DNA from: Vitrella brassicaformis | Taxonomy: Eukaryota > Sar > Vitrellaceae | Length of the DNA stretch: 64,000 nt | NCBI GenBank assembly: GCA_001179505.1 | Contig: CDMY01000840.1 | Coordinates: forward strand, 105,043 to 169,042 | Reading direction: 5' to 3' | Part shown: positions 47,871 through 59,935 of the stretch, one piece after another | How the letters are laid out: each line of letters starts with the position of its first letter | Numbering within the stretch: position 1 is the first letter of the stretch | Made by a program: the position numbers and the translations under genes | The notes under the pieces: generated by a model | The model's input: only the letters and a program-made list of their open reading frames with translations | The model's database searches: none | What the model was told of the DNA's origin: nothing

Positions 47871-50800
47871 ATGGCGCCATTTCGGAGCCTCCCCTTCCTC
47901 CTTTGCATCTTATGGCTGATCGTCAGCGGCGAGGCGGCGAGTCGATTCTCTTCCTCCGGTGCTCTTGGTTACATCGGCCCTCATGCCGTGAGGCCGCTGC
48001 AGCGGAGGCGGCACCCGTCGAGGGCGGTTTCGGGTTCGCATCTCCAGCTGCAGATGCGGGTGGACCCGGGGGGGCTGGCCAACGCTTGGAGAGGCCCGGT
48101 GCGAAGACTGTCGCTCGCCGGTATTGCCACTCTCGTGCTTGCCACATTCTGCATCAACGTAAGCACGCCACGCCCTGGCAGGCAGGCAGGCAGGCAGGCA
48201 GAGTGCCCCTCGTGGCTTATCGGGTTGTTGTGTGTGTTGTGTTGTGTATGTGAATATGTATGTCAGGTGTCGTCTGTGTGGGCGGATGACGGCGTGAAGC
48301 CTTACTCTCAGTTCCTGGACATGGTGCAAAGCAAGAGGATCCAGCAGGTCTTCTTCAGCAGTGATGGAGAAACTCTCACTGCGGCAGACGGAGAAGGTCT
48401 GTGGCCATGCCATCCACGCATCAACACACACACACACACACACACCTGTCCTGTCCGCCTGGGTGGATCGGTACTTATGTGTGTGTGTGCAGGCAACAAA
48501 TATTCGCTTGACGGCATCCCCAGCGACCCCAAATTTTTGGACATGGTCAAGAACAACAAGATCCAGCAGGTCTTCTTCAGCAGCGACGGGTCGAAGCTCA
48601 CCGCCCTCGACTTCGACGGCAACGAATACGTCATCAAAACAGTCAGGGACAACAAAATCAAAGCCGGGGTGAGTGGGTGCAGGCACGTCACACCACACCA
48701 CACCACAGTGCTCATGTGTGTGCGAGAGATATGTGTGTGTGCTTGTTGGGCGGTGGGTGGTGTGTGGTGTGTGCAGTTCCCCGACTGGACTAAGGCGCTG
48801 GCAGGCTTCTTCCCATGGCTGCTGCTCGGCAGCGTGCTCTTCATCTCAGCTCAGGAGTCCAAGAAAGAGTCCCAGCAACAGGCGACTGCCACAGCCACAG
48901 CCACCAAGACAGCCAAGAAAGGTGAGGCTGAGAGCTACCCACACACCGCTCACCCATCTGTTTGCCTGTCTGCCTGTCTGCCTGTCTGCCTGTGTGCAGT
49001 GGTATCCTCAGGAGCCGGCAAGGAGGCCGAGAGCACGGTTTCCCAAGCCCAGATCAGGAAGGAGCTGCAGCAGGCGCTGGAGGTGTCGAAGCGCGACTCG
49101 GACGCCGAGCTGATCAAGAACCTGCAAATCATGGAAGGCGAGGCGCTGCAGATGAAGGAGCGGCTCGAGACTCAGGAGGAGGAGGCGAAGCTGAGGGAGG
49201 AGTCCTTCCGGAAAGAGCTGGAAGACCTCATCGTCAGTCCACAGACAGACAGACAGACAGACAGAGCAGGGAGGGAGGGAGGGAGTGAGGGAGAGAGAGG
49301 GTCGCATTATCCGTCCATGTGTGTGTCGTGTGTGTGTGCAGGCGGCCAAGCAGAAGCGCGAGACCGAGTTGACCGAGTCGATCAGGAAGCTGCGTGCCGA
49401 GAGCTCCGAGCGTGAGCAGGACCTGCAGAAGCAGCTCGTGGCCCTCGAGGCAGCCAAGAAACAAAGCGAGGAGATACTCATGCAGCAGGTGCGGTGCANN
49501 NNNNNNNNNNNNNNNNNNNNNNNNNNNNNNNNNNNNNNNNNNNNNNNNNNNNNNNNNNNNNNNNNNNNNNNNNNNNNNNNNNNNNNNNNNNNNNNNNNNN
49601 NNNNNNNNNNNNNNNNNNNNNNNNNNNNNNNNNNNNNNNNNNNNNNNNNNNNNNNNNNNNNNNNNNNNNNNNNNNNNNNNNNNNNNNNNNNNNNNNNNNN
49701 NNNNNNNNNNNNNNNNNNNNNNNNNNNNNNNNNNNNNNNNNNNNNNNNNNNNNNNNNNNNNNNNNNNNNNNNNNNNNNNNNNNNNNNNNNNNNNNNNNCC
49801 CCCCCCCCCCCTGCCCTTAGTCACTCACACCCACACACCATTCCATTCTCCCCCCCACCCCTCTCCCCCCCTTGCACACACACACACAGATCCGTGAGTT
49901 GGAAGAGGAGACCGTCGAGAAGGCCAGCACCTACCGCGAGCAGATCCAGACCAACTCGGCCACCAAGACCACCCGGGAGGCGCAGCTGGAGGAAGAGCTT
50001 CGGAGGGTGAGGACAGAGAGCGGCAAAGTGGAGGCTGACCTCCGGAAGCAGCTGCAGGCGGTGCAGGCGGCCAAGAAGGAGAGCGAGGACCAGATGAATG
50101 CGCGGCTCAAGGAGGTGGAGGAGGCCGCGGCCGCGAGGGAGGCGGCGCTGAGGACTGAGCTGCAGACGCTCACTGCTACGCGACAGAAAAGGGAAGACGA
50201 GCTCACTGAGACACTGAGGAAACTCAGGGCTAGCAGGTAACATACGCCTTCCCGACCGACACACAGGCAGGCAGACAGACAGCACACCTCTTTCTCTGTC
50301 CCTTTACATTGCACAGTGCTGAGAGGGAGAAGCAGCTCTTGAAGCAGCTGCGGACACTCGAGGCCGAGAAGCGCCGCAGCGAGGCCGACCTCTCACAGGC
50401 CTTGATGGACCTGGAGGGCCAGCTCAAGGCCATGGAGGCCGCGGCACAGCAGTCGCAGAAGCAGAGGGACGAGGAGCAGGCGGTGCAGGCCGCTGCGCCG
50501 CGGTCGATGCGTGACGCCTTCCGGGAGAACATTCGGGAGACGATTGAGGCGCTGGAGACCTCAAAGAAGGAGGGAGAAGTGCTCGAAAGTACGCAGGCAG
50601 GCCACCCACCCCATCAAACCGAGAGGCATCCGTGTGTTCTTCCTCTGTGTGTCGCTATAGATTTGACGAGGAGTCTGCGTGAGCTTGAGGCGGCGAGCTC
50701 ACAACGGGAGGCCAGCCTCAAGAAACAAATCCAAGACCTCATGAGTGAGGAGGGGAGAGCAATCACACCCACCCATCACATCACACGCGTCTCGTTTGTT

Positions 50801-51608
50801 CCCTGTGTGGGTCGCCTGCAGTCGACAAGCAGCAGAGGGAGGCCCAGCTGACCGAGTCCCTCCGCGAGCTCCGCACCTCCAGTGCGCAGCGAGAGCAGAA
50901 ACTGGTGCAGGCCCTCAACGACCTCAAGGAGTCCACCACACAGTCCCGCGACGCCTTCAGCACCGATTTCAGGCAGCTCGAGGAGACCAGCGCCCAGCGA
51001 GAGTCCGAGCTGTGGAAGGCGCTTCAGTCTTTGGAGGCCGATAAGCAGAAGAAGGAACAGGAGTACGGGAACGAGCTGCGTGAGGTGCGGCAGGCGGCGG
51101 CCGAGATGGAGAGGGAGCTGATGAACAAGATTCGGGAGCTGGAGACGGCTAAGAGGCAGAGCGAGGAGACCCTCACGAGCAAGCTCAGAGAGCTGCAAGG
51201 TACCTGTGGGCCGGGCCGGTGAATCTACGTTCGACATGCATGGCATGGCCTCACGTGTGTCTGGCTGGGGTGTGTCTGTGTGCAGAGACGAGTGCCAGGA
51301 GAGAAACCGAGCTGAGGAACAGGATTGCAGCCCTCGAGCAAGAGAAAGAGGTGCGTGTGCGTCAGTCAAAGTTTCCACACCCCAAGCCACATGACGCATT
51401 GCGCCCTCTCCCCTCTCCCTGTGTCACACGTCAGGCTCTGGAGGGCCAGCTGGCGTCGACTCTCCAAACTCTGCAGGCGACCGGTTCACGGATCAGCATC
51501 GACATCCCTGCCTTTGCGGGGACCAACCCGGGCAGGGACCCCCTCTCACAAGTGCCTTCCCACATCGAGACCGCTGAGAGCCTACGGGCCAGGTTCCAGA
51601 GGAGGTGA
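47871..51608 (+). CDS. Plastid-targeted FtsH-N-like protein with long coiled coil
   Basis: Begins with a signal peptide (MAPFRSLPFLLCILWLIVSG), then a basic, Ser/Arg-rich transit-like stretch and a hydrophobic helix (LSLAGIATLVLATFCIN). An exported domain resembles the FtsH extracellular domain: PYSQFLDMVQSKRIQQVFFS and a second copy, PKFLDMVKNNKIQQVFFSSD. A second membrane helix follows (FFPWLLLGSVLFIS). This is the TM-domain-TM layout of FtsH. Instead of an AAA ATPase and protease, a very long coiled coil of repeating RE..L...LR.L heptads runs from about 49000 to 51480, then a short tail ends FQRR. A gap of 300 N (49499-49798) removes part of it. A thylakoid or envelope tether is a reasonable guess. 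Start chosen for the leader; an in-frame Met at 47733 is less likely. Confidence 0.7.
49499..49798. other. Assembly gap of exactly 300 N
   Basis: Falls in or beside an intron of the coiled-coil gene. The right edge starts with a C run (49799-49811). The flanking exons end ILMQQ and resume IRELEEETVE. Confidence 0.95.
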
Positions 51609-52870
51609 CGACGTGACGACAGGAGTGCCTGTCAGTCAGTGTGTCGTGCCTGTTTTCCTTTCTTTCAACGGTTTAACTTTGACTCAACGCGCTGATGGCT
51701 GGCTTGGCCCTGTTCATGCGCGCATGGCCGGCCCTTCCTGATTACCCCCTCCCTCCCTCACTCCCCCCGTTTCAGTCGATATGAATTGGTGTAGTGAGGG
51801 CTGAGTGGGTCGGTATGTATGGATCGCAAAGCTTAGGAGGCCTGGAGACTGACTGACTTTGAGATGAGATATTGTCGTCGTTGCAAGGCAGTCCAGTTTT
51901 GCCCTGTCTGTCTCTCTACCCATCCATCCATCCATCCATTCCTCTATCTATCGCACGGACCCTGCTGCTGGTTCTTCCTGCACTGATCGATGAGTGAGAG
52001 TGAGGGGCCGCTGGCTGCGCGTGAGGTGATTGATGCAGCTCAGCCACCTGAGAGAGAGAGAGAGAGAGAGAGAGAGGGGGAGGTGCAATGGCTGCAATGT
52101 CTTCGCGGCGAGTGAATTGATGTATGGATTATTGACTGCAATTTGTGTGTGTGTGTGTGTGTCTGTCAGGAGGGATCGTACTGTACAGCACTTACTGACT
52201 TCCTTCCCTGGCTGGCCGTCCTGCGTGCGTGCGTGCGTCTGTGAGTGCCCCCCGTCTGCCTGTCTCTCTCTGTCTGTCTCTACTCTGCCCTGACCTGTCT
52301 CCCTCCCTCTTCATTGCACACACACGTGCAGCAAAAACACGCACTCGCTCGGCTGGGCGACTCACATACACATCTGTCTATCGAGTCGATTTTTTCACCC
52401 GTCTGCACACGCATGACATGTGTGCCTGTCTGCCTGCTGAGGATGCTGGTGCTCGTCGTGTTGACACTATAGCGTGATGATGATGATGACGATTCAACTC
52501 TGATTCTCTTCCTTCTCTCCCTTCCCAAATCATCACCTCTGCCGCAGCTGTAGGCAATGGTTGCAATGTCGTCACGGAGGGTTAAGTACTGCTGACTCAT
52601 CCCGTGTTTGCAGTGACAACGAGCACTTCTTCATCCAAACACCCACCCACCCACCCACCCACCCACACACACACGTGTCCACATTTGCAGACATGAATGT
52701 CCGCGGCCAGCACAGTACGCTATTTTACTCGAGAGGAGATCTATCGGCTCACCCGCAGACAGTCCAGCAAATGGCACACACATGAAGATGTCAGGAAGAC
52801 ACACACACACATACACGCGCACACAGAAGATGACACGAAGGCAGGGAGGGGAAGGGATAGAGAGGCTCAC
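51609..52870. other. Convergent spacer, simple repeats, no gene seen
   Basis: Contains (GA)n at 52050-52076, (TG)n at 52145-52162, (CCCA)n at 52639-52670 and many GT/CT runs. No open frame has splice or family support. A 24-bp GCAATGG.TGCAATGTC sequence occurs near 52085 and again near 52555. Confidence 0.65.
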
Positions 52871-53734
52871 TCACTCCACAGTGAGCATCTCTATCTCATC
52901 AGCTACGAACACCTCACTGCCCCCCAGCAGAGCCCTGGAACCAACCGACACCCCCATGTAATCCCCAGCAGCCGACACCGTCCCCCACCACATACTCGAC
53001 CTGCAGTTGCGGATGTCTGTGGCAGGGCGGCCACTGTCCGGGCCAGCACGGCCCAACATGAAACCCCCACCGACATACACCCTCGCATACACGCTTGAAC
53101 CGCTAGGCACACTCCCTCCCTCCCTCCCCGCCACTTCCACATCCAGTTCCGGAGGGGTGAGTCTCATCTTGGTCGGATTGCTGTAGTGGCCGGCCAGTGA
53201 GAACCACCACATGTACGGGTGGTACTCGTGCGTGCCCGTCGGGTCGTCGGGCAGGCGGATGCCGTCCCTGATGTAGACACCGAAGACGTACTGGGCATTG
53301 CGGATGACAATCACCAGTTCCGTCTTGTTCTCAACACGGTCCAGCATGTCACCATATGCAGTACCGTCCACAGAGGCCCTGAAGAACCATCGACTATTTG
53401 GTCTCTGGTTCTCAAGAAAAAGCGTGTACGTCACGTACCTGTAGAGCGTTGTGAGTGTCGTGTCGTTTGTTGCCTCGAGCAGGTGACGAAGGCCGTCGTA
53501 CTCCGACTCAGACAGCGACGAGCCGGCGGGTGGACCCTCTTGCAGACGACGAACCTACGCGCGCACACGTGTGAACAGACACAGACAGACAGACATCGAG
53601 AGTGAGAGGTTGGCGTGCGTGCGTGTGGGACATACCTGTGTTGTCTTTGTGAGCGATACGAAGCCAGAGCTGCCCGCCACACAGAGGGCGAGTGTGACGG
53701 CCAGAGCCATCAGCATCATGCCACGAAGAGCCAT
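52871..53734 (-). CDS. TLDc-like secreted protein
   Basis: Starts MALRGMMLMALAVTLALCVA, a signal peptide, then VRRLQEGPPAGSSLSESEYD and a domain with the TLDc pattern: RWFFRASVDGTAYGDMLDRV, TELVIVIRNAQYVFGVYIRD, MWWFSLAGHYSNPTKMRLTP, a Gly-rich block, and the end GGSEVFVADEIEMLTVE. TLDc domains end in a similar F.v.dIEVw motif. Cytosolic TLDc proteins are tied to V-ATPase regulation and oxidative-stress resistance. A secreted version would work elsewhere, perhaps in the lumen or outside the cell. Three exons; the last boundary at LYRYVTYTLF may be continuous. Domain call is by pattern, not alignment. Confidence 0.6.
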
Positions 53735-54032
53735 TGTACGGCTGAGGGAGCAGAGAGTCCTCGCAAGGAAGAGGGCACCGATCTCACCGAGTGGTTTGGT
53801 AGATCTCTGCTTAGAAGTGCCAGGCGGCGAGGCACGAGTCCGAAAAGGAAGATGCACTGACTTAATGAGTTAGGGCTAATGGTGCCGTTAATCGGAACAC
53901 TGAAAGAAGGATGAGATTCGCATTCAATTCTAACTATCTCTTGGTTCGTGCTGCTGATAGTCACAACCGATAACAGCAGCGCGTTTCGAATCTACCAATA
54001 GCATGCAGCAGTGTGGCTGCACTGTGAATCGA

Positions 54033-56486
54033 TCAGTATTGCCTGCCTCTTCCCCTGTCCATGCCCATGCCCATGCCCCTGTGCGGCTCTCCCCCTCTCC
54101 ACCCATTGTTATACCGCCGATCGTCCTGCCACCCGCCGCCACCCCCACCTCTCCCCCTGCCCCAATCACCCCTCCCTCTATCACCCCCTCTGTCGCGGCC
54201 GCCACGCCACCCCCCGCGCCCTCGACCGCCTCGCCCCCGCTGGCCCTCGCCCCTCTCGCGCATCTCCTGCACCTGCAGATGCACAGGTGTGTGTTTGTGT
54301 GTGGGTGTCAGCGGCTTGCACTGTTGAGGTGCCCCTACCCTGTTCATGACGAGGTTGAGAGCGAGGCCCTGTTTGTTGGCGAGGTAGTCGTTGGCGGACC
54401 GCAGTGACTTGACGAAGGCGGTGCTGCCGGTGAGGACGGACAGGGGCACAGCGGAGAGGGGGGAGCTGTCGTCGGGGATCGAACCATCGTGCCAGCGACG
54501 GTGCAGCTGCTCACACAACACACACATGCGAGAGAGAAGGATGGAGAATGGCTAGCGTCTACTCTGTGTGTGTGTGTGTGTGTTGTCTGTCTTACCGTGC
54601 TCATCGACTGCATCAGGAGGTCAAACTGCGGCCCGTGACGGCCCTTGAAGAACTTGGCCACCAAGTAGCGCTCTGAATGAGTCAACCGACACATGCCGTG
54701 CGCATCGCAATGGCCTCATCCATCCAACAACCATTGCACCTGAGTTGACGATTCGCGAGCGGCGTGGCTTGACCAGGTACACCTCGCGGAAGCAGTGGCA
54801 GCACGCGTAGATCACACTCGCCTGCCAATGCAAGCAAACAGACAAAGAAACAACACCTGTGTGTGGCTGTGCTGTCTTCGGTGCATGTGACCCATTGCAA
54901 TGCCCGCGCACCAACCGTCATGTCCGAGAAGCTGTCGAAGAGTTTGCAGACGAGGTGGCCGTCGGGGCGGAGAACCATGAACGACATCAGAATCTGACAC
55001 ACCACACATACGAGCACGCAATCGGTGAGGTGATCTGCCAATGTGATGTGTGCATGGGTCGCCGCCGCCACACCTCAGCGAGAACGATCCTGCTCGAGAA
55101 CAACTCCTGGTAGTTTTCCAGGTGCTCCCCCGTCTCAGCGTCCTTACCTGACGCACAGAACACACCATCCATCCACCACTCCCTCTCCCCCTCTCTCTGG
55201 CCCCCCTCCCCTCCTTCACCCACCTACCGATTTTGAACCCGCCGTCGGCCACAGCCAGGTGCACCCCCTCGTCGAAGCGGGCATCGGTCTTGCCATAGAT
55301 GCCCTTGAAGATCTGCTGCACGGCGTGTGTGAGGTTTGCAGGGGGGTAGACGTTGCCGGTGCTGTCCTCGCCCCACAGGGCCGTCCACCGAGGGTCGTCC
55401 AGCAGGTGCGGGTACCAGTCGCACTGACGCTCGCTGCTCGCATCCTAACACAGGCACACCAAAGAGAGAGAGAGGGAGTGAGGGAGAGAGGGAGAGAGGC
55501 TGGCACGTGTTTTGGTGTGGTGTGTTGGTTGTCCCTCCCTCACTTTGAGTGTCATGCCCCATCCCTTCATCCGCAGCTGGAACTCCTTGGCCAGCTCAAA
55601 CAGGAACTCAGACCAGCTACCGGGCCCGCCACATATGTCCGCGAAGTACACATCAGCAGCAGCAGCAGCGTCTGCCTGGTCGTCGCCTGATGATGCCGTA
55701 GTAGTAGTAGTAGTAGTAGTTGGTGCACCCTGGCCGCTCTCCAGCTTGCGGCGCTTTGTGTCTGGCCCTTCACCTGGATCGCCGACGGGCTCCGCACCCT
55801 CTGGCCGGCAGTCGAGGATGCCGCCAACGGCCTCGCACACCTGACAGAAGGCACACAGGGCGGGGGGATGGCCGTTGTGTGTGTGGCGTGGTGCGTGTGC
55901 GGTGGATGGTCACCTCCTGCAGCTTGTCGCCGGCTCGGTTCCGGAATTTCTCCGAGCCATGGCGGTCCTGCAGACACACACACAACAGACGACAGACAGA
56001 CAGGCGGCAGATGCTGCGCAGCTCCCGCTGAGTGTGAGTCTGTATCACCACGCACCTGTGGGAAGATTTCCTCCCTCGCACGGCTGTAGAGTTTGCCCTG
56101 TTCGGCGTCGAAAACCTCATCCATTCGCGACTTCTGCTGCCACAGCTTGTCGACCAGGTCGGAGTTGACCCACGCCGTGTGGCGCATGCGGTCAGGCCGC
56201 TGCACCCTGCACACGCACACAGCCCATCACATCTCACATCAACCACAGCATCACACACACACACGTTGTGGCGCCTTTCTGCTGTGCCTGCATGCCTGTC
56301 GAACGGTGCGAGGTCGTCCATCGACCACTCCTGAAGTGGCTGGTCATCTGCAGACGGCAGCAGACACACACATGCATCTTGTGCGTCCCATCGCCCTGTC
56401 GAGTGCATTGGGTGCATTCCACCTATTTTGATGGGAAAACATTCCGTGATCTCGCGGATCTCATCTGAACTCTCTGCTCCAGCCAT
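54033..56486 (-). CDS. CMTR1-type cap 2'-O-methyltransferase
   Basis: Starts MAGAESSDEIREITECFPIK. The Rossmann-like FtsJ domain contains VYFADICGGPGSWSEFLFEL (SAM site), MKGWGMTLK, HLAVADGGFKIG (catalytic Asp region), LMSFMVLRPDGHLVCKLFDS (catalytic Lys), FREVYLVKPRRSRIVNSGA, and SERYLVAKFFKG (Glu of the K-D-K-E set). These match CMTR1 closely (ADVCAGPGGFSEYVL, MADGGF, FICKTFD, SERYVVCKG). The enzyme methylates the 2'-O of the first transcribed nucleotide (cap1) in the nucleus. The N-terminal G-patch and the C-terminal guanylyltransferase-like and WW parts of animal CMTR1 are not visible. Instead the protein ends in an RGG-rich tail (about 54040-54280). It is divergent from the PRPP-synthetase-like gene. 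Confidence 0.85.
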
Positions 56487-56501
56487 TTTCGGCCCTTCCC
56501 T

Positions 56502-56533
56502 GCGAGCTCAGCATCGTTGGCATTTGCGAGCTT
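56502..56533. promoter_or_regulatory. Two GCGAGCT motifs, divergent promoter
   Basis: GCGAGCTC at 56502-56509 and GCGAGCTT at 56526-56533, 16-47 bp upstream of the CMTR1-like start and 125-156 bp upstream of the PRPP-synthetase-like start; 171 bp separates the genes. Confidence 0.5.
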
Positions 56534-56657
56534 AGAACGGGCGAAACCAAGGGTGCTGGATCTCTGGATGTAGTCTGGATGCGTGTGGATGCGTTTCCTC
56601 GGCGAACCACACATCACCAGTCTGACATCTCTGACTCTCTTGATCATCATCGCGACA

Positions 56658-58306
56658 ATGGATTCAACGCATGAATCACCGGCCGCCTCGCCCTCGTCAG
56701 GCTCCCTCCGCAGGCCCTCCCACTCCCACCGAGGCGACAAGGTCATCTTCTGCTGCCCCGAGTTCGACGAACTGGCCAGGGAGCTGTGCGCCATGGACAA
56801 GCAGTTCCTGCAGGGGAAGATCACTTGGGGGGTGAGCGATGGGATGACAGGAGGGATGGCACCATGCCAATGGGTGAGGTGCGTTGTGTTGTGTGTGGTT
56901 GTCATGTCAGTCGTTCGAGGACGGTTTTCCAAACATCAATATCCACGACTGGGCGAACCATCTGCGTGGCAAGCACGTGGTTTTCCTCGCCTCGTTCATG
57001 CTGGAGCACAGCGAGACAGCCATATTCGACCAGGTATGCAGTGCAGTGCACGCGCGTGTGGCACTTTTTCATCTGCCTGTGTTTATGCAGTTGTCAGTGA
57101 TGTATTCGATTCCCAAGTATCTGACCAAGTCGCTGACCATCCTCCTGCCGTACTTCCCAACAGGTCAGACGCGTACACACGCCCCACACGCACGAGTGCA
57201 TCGTCCGTCACGTGTGTCTGTCTGTCAGGCACAATGGAGAGGTGGGAGGGCATGTGTGTGTGTGTGTGGCTGGGCAATGCCCTGCGGATATATCGATGCT
57301 CTCTCTCTCTTTCTTCTGTCTGTCTGTCTGTGTGTGTGTGTGTGTAGGATAGAGCAGGAGGGTCAGATTGCGACGGCCAAGACGCTCGCACAGATCCTCT
57401 CAGCCACGCCCGAGTGCCATGGAACAGGTAGCAGATAGACACAGCAGGGATGCACGCACCCGGTGTGTGTGTTCAGGGCCTGCTCAGATCGTCATGTTTG
57501 ACATCCACGCCCTGCAGGAGCGCTTCTACTTCTCCGACAACATCATCCCAGTGCTCCTCACAGGTGATGATTAGACCCAACACCACAACAAACACCCACT
57601 ATCTGTCAACTCCTTTGTCGCGTATGTATGCAGCCATCCCCCTGTTCCTCGACGCCATTCGACACGAAAAAGGTAAAATGGAAATGCACCCTCAAAGACG
57701 CCTCGGGCACACAACACATCTCGCTGTCTGGCTGTCTATCCTGAGAGCAGATGTGGCCATAGCCTTCCCGGACGAGGGCGCGCGCAAGCGGTTCGGCCGC
57801 ATGTTTGACGGCAAGTACCCTTTGATAGTGTGCAGCAAGGTGCGGCAGGGCGACAAGGGGCGGGTGGTGCGGATCGCTGAGGGGGAGGCCAGGGGCATGA
57901 AGGTCTTCATCGTTGACGACCTTGTCAAGACGGGCGGGACGCTGCTCCAGTGCAAGAAGGCCCTTCTCGAGGCGGGGGCCGCGTCAGTGAGTGCATTCGT
58001 CACACACGGGGTGTTCCCACAGGTACGTCACGTCAGACACTCACTCAGCCACAACACCCACACCACATCACACCTCGGTCTCTTGTGTCACAGGAGTCAT
58101 GGAAGCGCTTTGTGCCGTCGAGTGAAGGGGGCGACGAGGGTGAGGGTCATGCCGATCAGGGCTTCAAGGTCTTCTACGTCACCAACAGCTGCCCCCAGAT
58201 GGCCCGCATCCTCTCATCGAAACGGCCCTTCCGTGTGCTGTCCCTGGCGCCTGCACTGTACGATTTCCTGAGATCCGAGGAGAGCACCAAGCACTTCGGC
58301 GGTTGA
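56658..58306 (+). CDS. Ribose-phosphate pyrophosphokinase-like (plant PRS3/4 type)
   Basis: Starts [20 protein letters not shown]. Diagnostic segments are [60 protein letters not shown] and [20 protein letters not shown], the PRPP-binding loop, followed by [20 protein letters not shown]. The last two are almost the same as in the plant class II PRS (VVIVDDLVQSGGTLIECQK, VSAYVTHGVFP). The product makes PRPP from ribose-5-phosphate and ATP, feeding nucleotide, His and Trp synthesis. About seven short introns, several with CA/TG runs. No plastid leader is seen, so it is probably cytosolic. Confidence 0.85.
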
Positions 58307-59184
58307 TCTGATCTGACGTGCAGACGGGATTTACTCGTGTGGTGTGGTTGCTGGGACAATGGGTGGGGAAAGAGGGTGGTTTGTGTGGTGTGCATATAAT
58401 ATATTTGGTGGACGGGAGGGAGGGAGACTAGGGAGGGGAGGGGGGAAGTACGGCAGGGGGGCTGGGCTGGGCTGTGTAGATAGATAGCAAATCCATAAAT
58501 ATTGTTATCGGCATAGCTAGGCGAGTAGGGAGAGAGTGTTAGACAGACCATGGAAGAATGAGATGAGTGTGTGTGGTTTTCTTTTTGGTATTCACTGATT
58601 GCAATGGACGATTTGAGGACTGACTTGACGCGCTGAATTCTTTCTTTTTGCCATATAAAGCATGGTGGATCGGCGCCTACACACACTCTGACAGTGACAC
58701 AGTCACACTCATACACAAACGCACATACATACAAAAATATCGTCTGTCTGTCTGTTCCGCCCCTGAGCCATCTCGGCTACAATCGCATCACACACACCTG
58801 CACAGCACAGAAGCACACACGGCCTGCTGTCAATTCGCCCAAGTGACATACGAGAAGCACCACTGAATATGTACACTCACTCACCCACTCGACAGCAGCA
58901 ACAAATAGCCTCACCTCTTCCCCAACCCTCCCAGCGGCATACAATACAATACACTGCACTACACACCACATCAGGTTAGGTACACGCGAAAATTTCCTTC
59001 CATCCCCCCTCCCCCCTTACTCGATTCGCACGGGCACGCCAATCAACAAACACACACCGCATTTCGTGAAAGCCAGCCAGCCAGCCAGCCAGCCAGCCAA
59101 GCAAACAACCAGCATGGAAAGACTTATTTGCCTTCCTTTGTCCACGCATCCCCTCCTCTGCCCTGCCCTGCCTTCCGCCCCCTT
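58307..59184. other. Convergent 3' spacer, no gene seen
   Basis: G-rich repeats (58407-58450), an AT-richer stretch (58480-58520) and (CCAG)n at 59069-59099. No supported gene. Confidence 0.6.
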
Positions 59185-59875
59185 TCACGCCCCATCCCCC
59201 TCGTAGATCTCCAAGCCACCGTCGTCCCCCTCTGTCACTTGTTCGTCAGGTGCCTCGGTCACTTCTTCGGATGAGCCGTCAGGCGGCTTGGTTGCGGACG
59301 TCCAAGGGGGCTGGTCGGCGGCGCTGCTGGTCGGATGCTCCTCCCGCCAGCTGCGCCGCCAGTCTCTGTCGTCGTCGGGGAACAGAGGGGGGAAAGAGCC
59401 GCTCTTCGACACTGCATCGGGTGAGAAAGGCAGTGAGTGACGGATGGCAATGTACGTGTCTAGCGGCCACTGTGTGTCTGTGTGTAGAGTTGACTAACTA
59501 ACCGCATCTATGGGTCTTCATATCGCATGTGCAGGTGATGGGGCAGCCACCCGCACAGTTTCTGCCGCAAACGCCCCTCTCGTCCCGCGCTCTCTCCTCA
59601 TCACAGTACTCGCACTCCATCTCAGACAGGCACTTCTCCCTCACCACGCACACCGACATTGGCATCAGTGAAGTCTTGCAGACGACCGTGCCGGCCTCGC
59701 ACCCACAGGCGGCCTCGGACGGGACGCAGCCTTCGTAGGTCGCGTTCCTTGCTTGCTGTGGGAGAAAAAGGCCTGGAGGAGCGCGCCTTCTCTCCTGTGC
59801 GATGGAGGTGGGGGGCATGACCACGATAACCATGATGACGAGGGTCGCTGCAACAGCCCAAAAGACGTCCAACAT
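59185..59875 (-). CDS. Cys-rich secreted or type II membrane protein
   Basis: Two exons. The first starts MLDVFWAVAATLVIMVIVVM, an uncleaved signal anchor or signal peptide, followed by a Cys-rich module: GCVPSEAACGCEAGTVVCKT, CVVREKCLSEMECEYCDEE, RGVCGRNCAGGCPITCTCDM. It joins in phase 1 to exon 2 (VSKSGSFPPLFPDDDRDWRR), an acidic Ser/Thr/Pro tail ending YEGDGA. The 16 or so cysteines before the tail would form a disulfide-rich domain in the secretory lumen. No named family is recognised. It shares a 60-bp promoter with the Cys-rich gene at 59936. Confidence 0.7.
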
Positions 59876-59935
59876 CTCAAAAAGGGCCCTATTTGGTACA
59901 CAACGGCGACTGTAAATTCTTTCTGCGGAATCCCA

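Noticed and set aside
52085-52578. Repeated GCAATGG.TGCAATGTC as an element end
   Set aside because: Only about 24 bp, imperfect, and no flanking target duplication or further copies seen.
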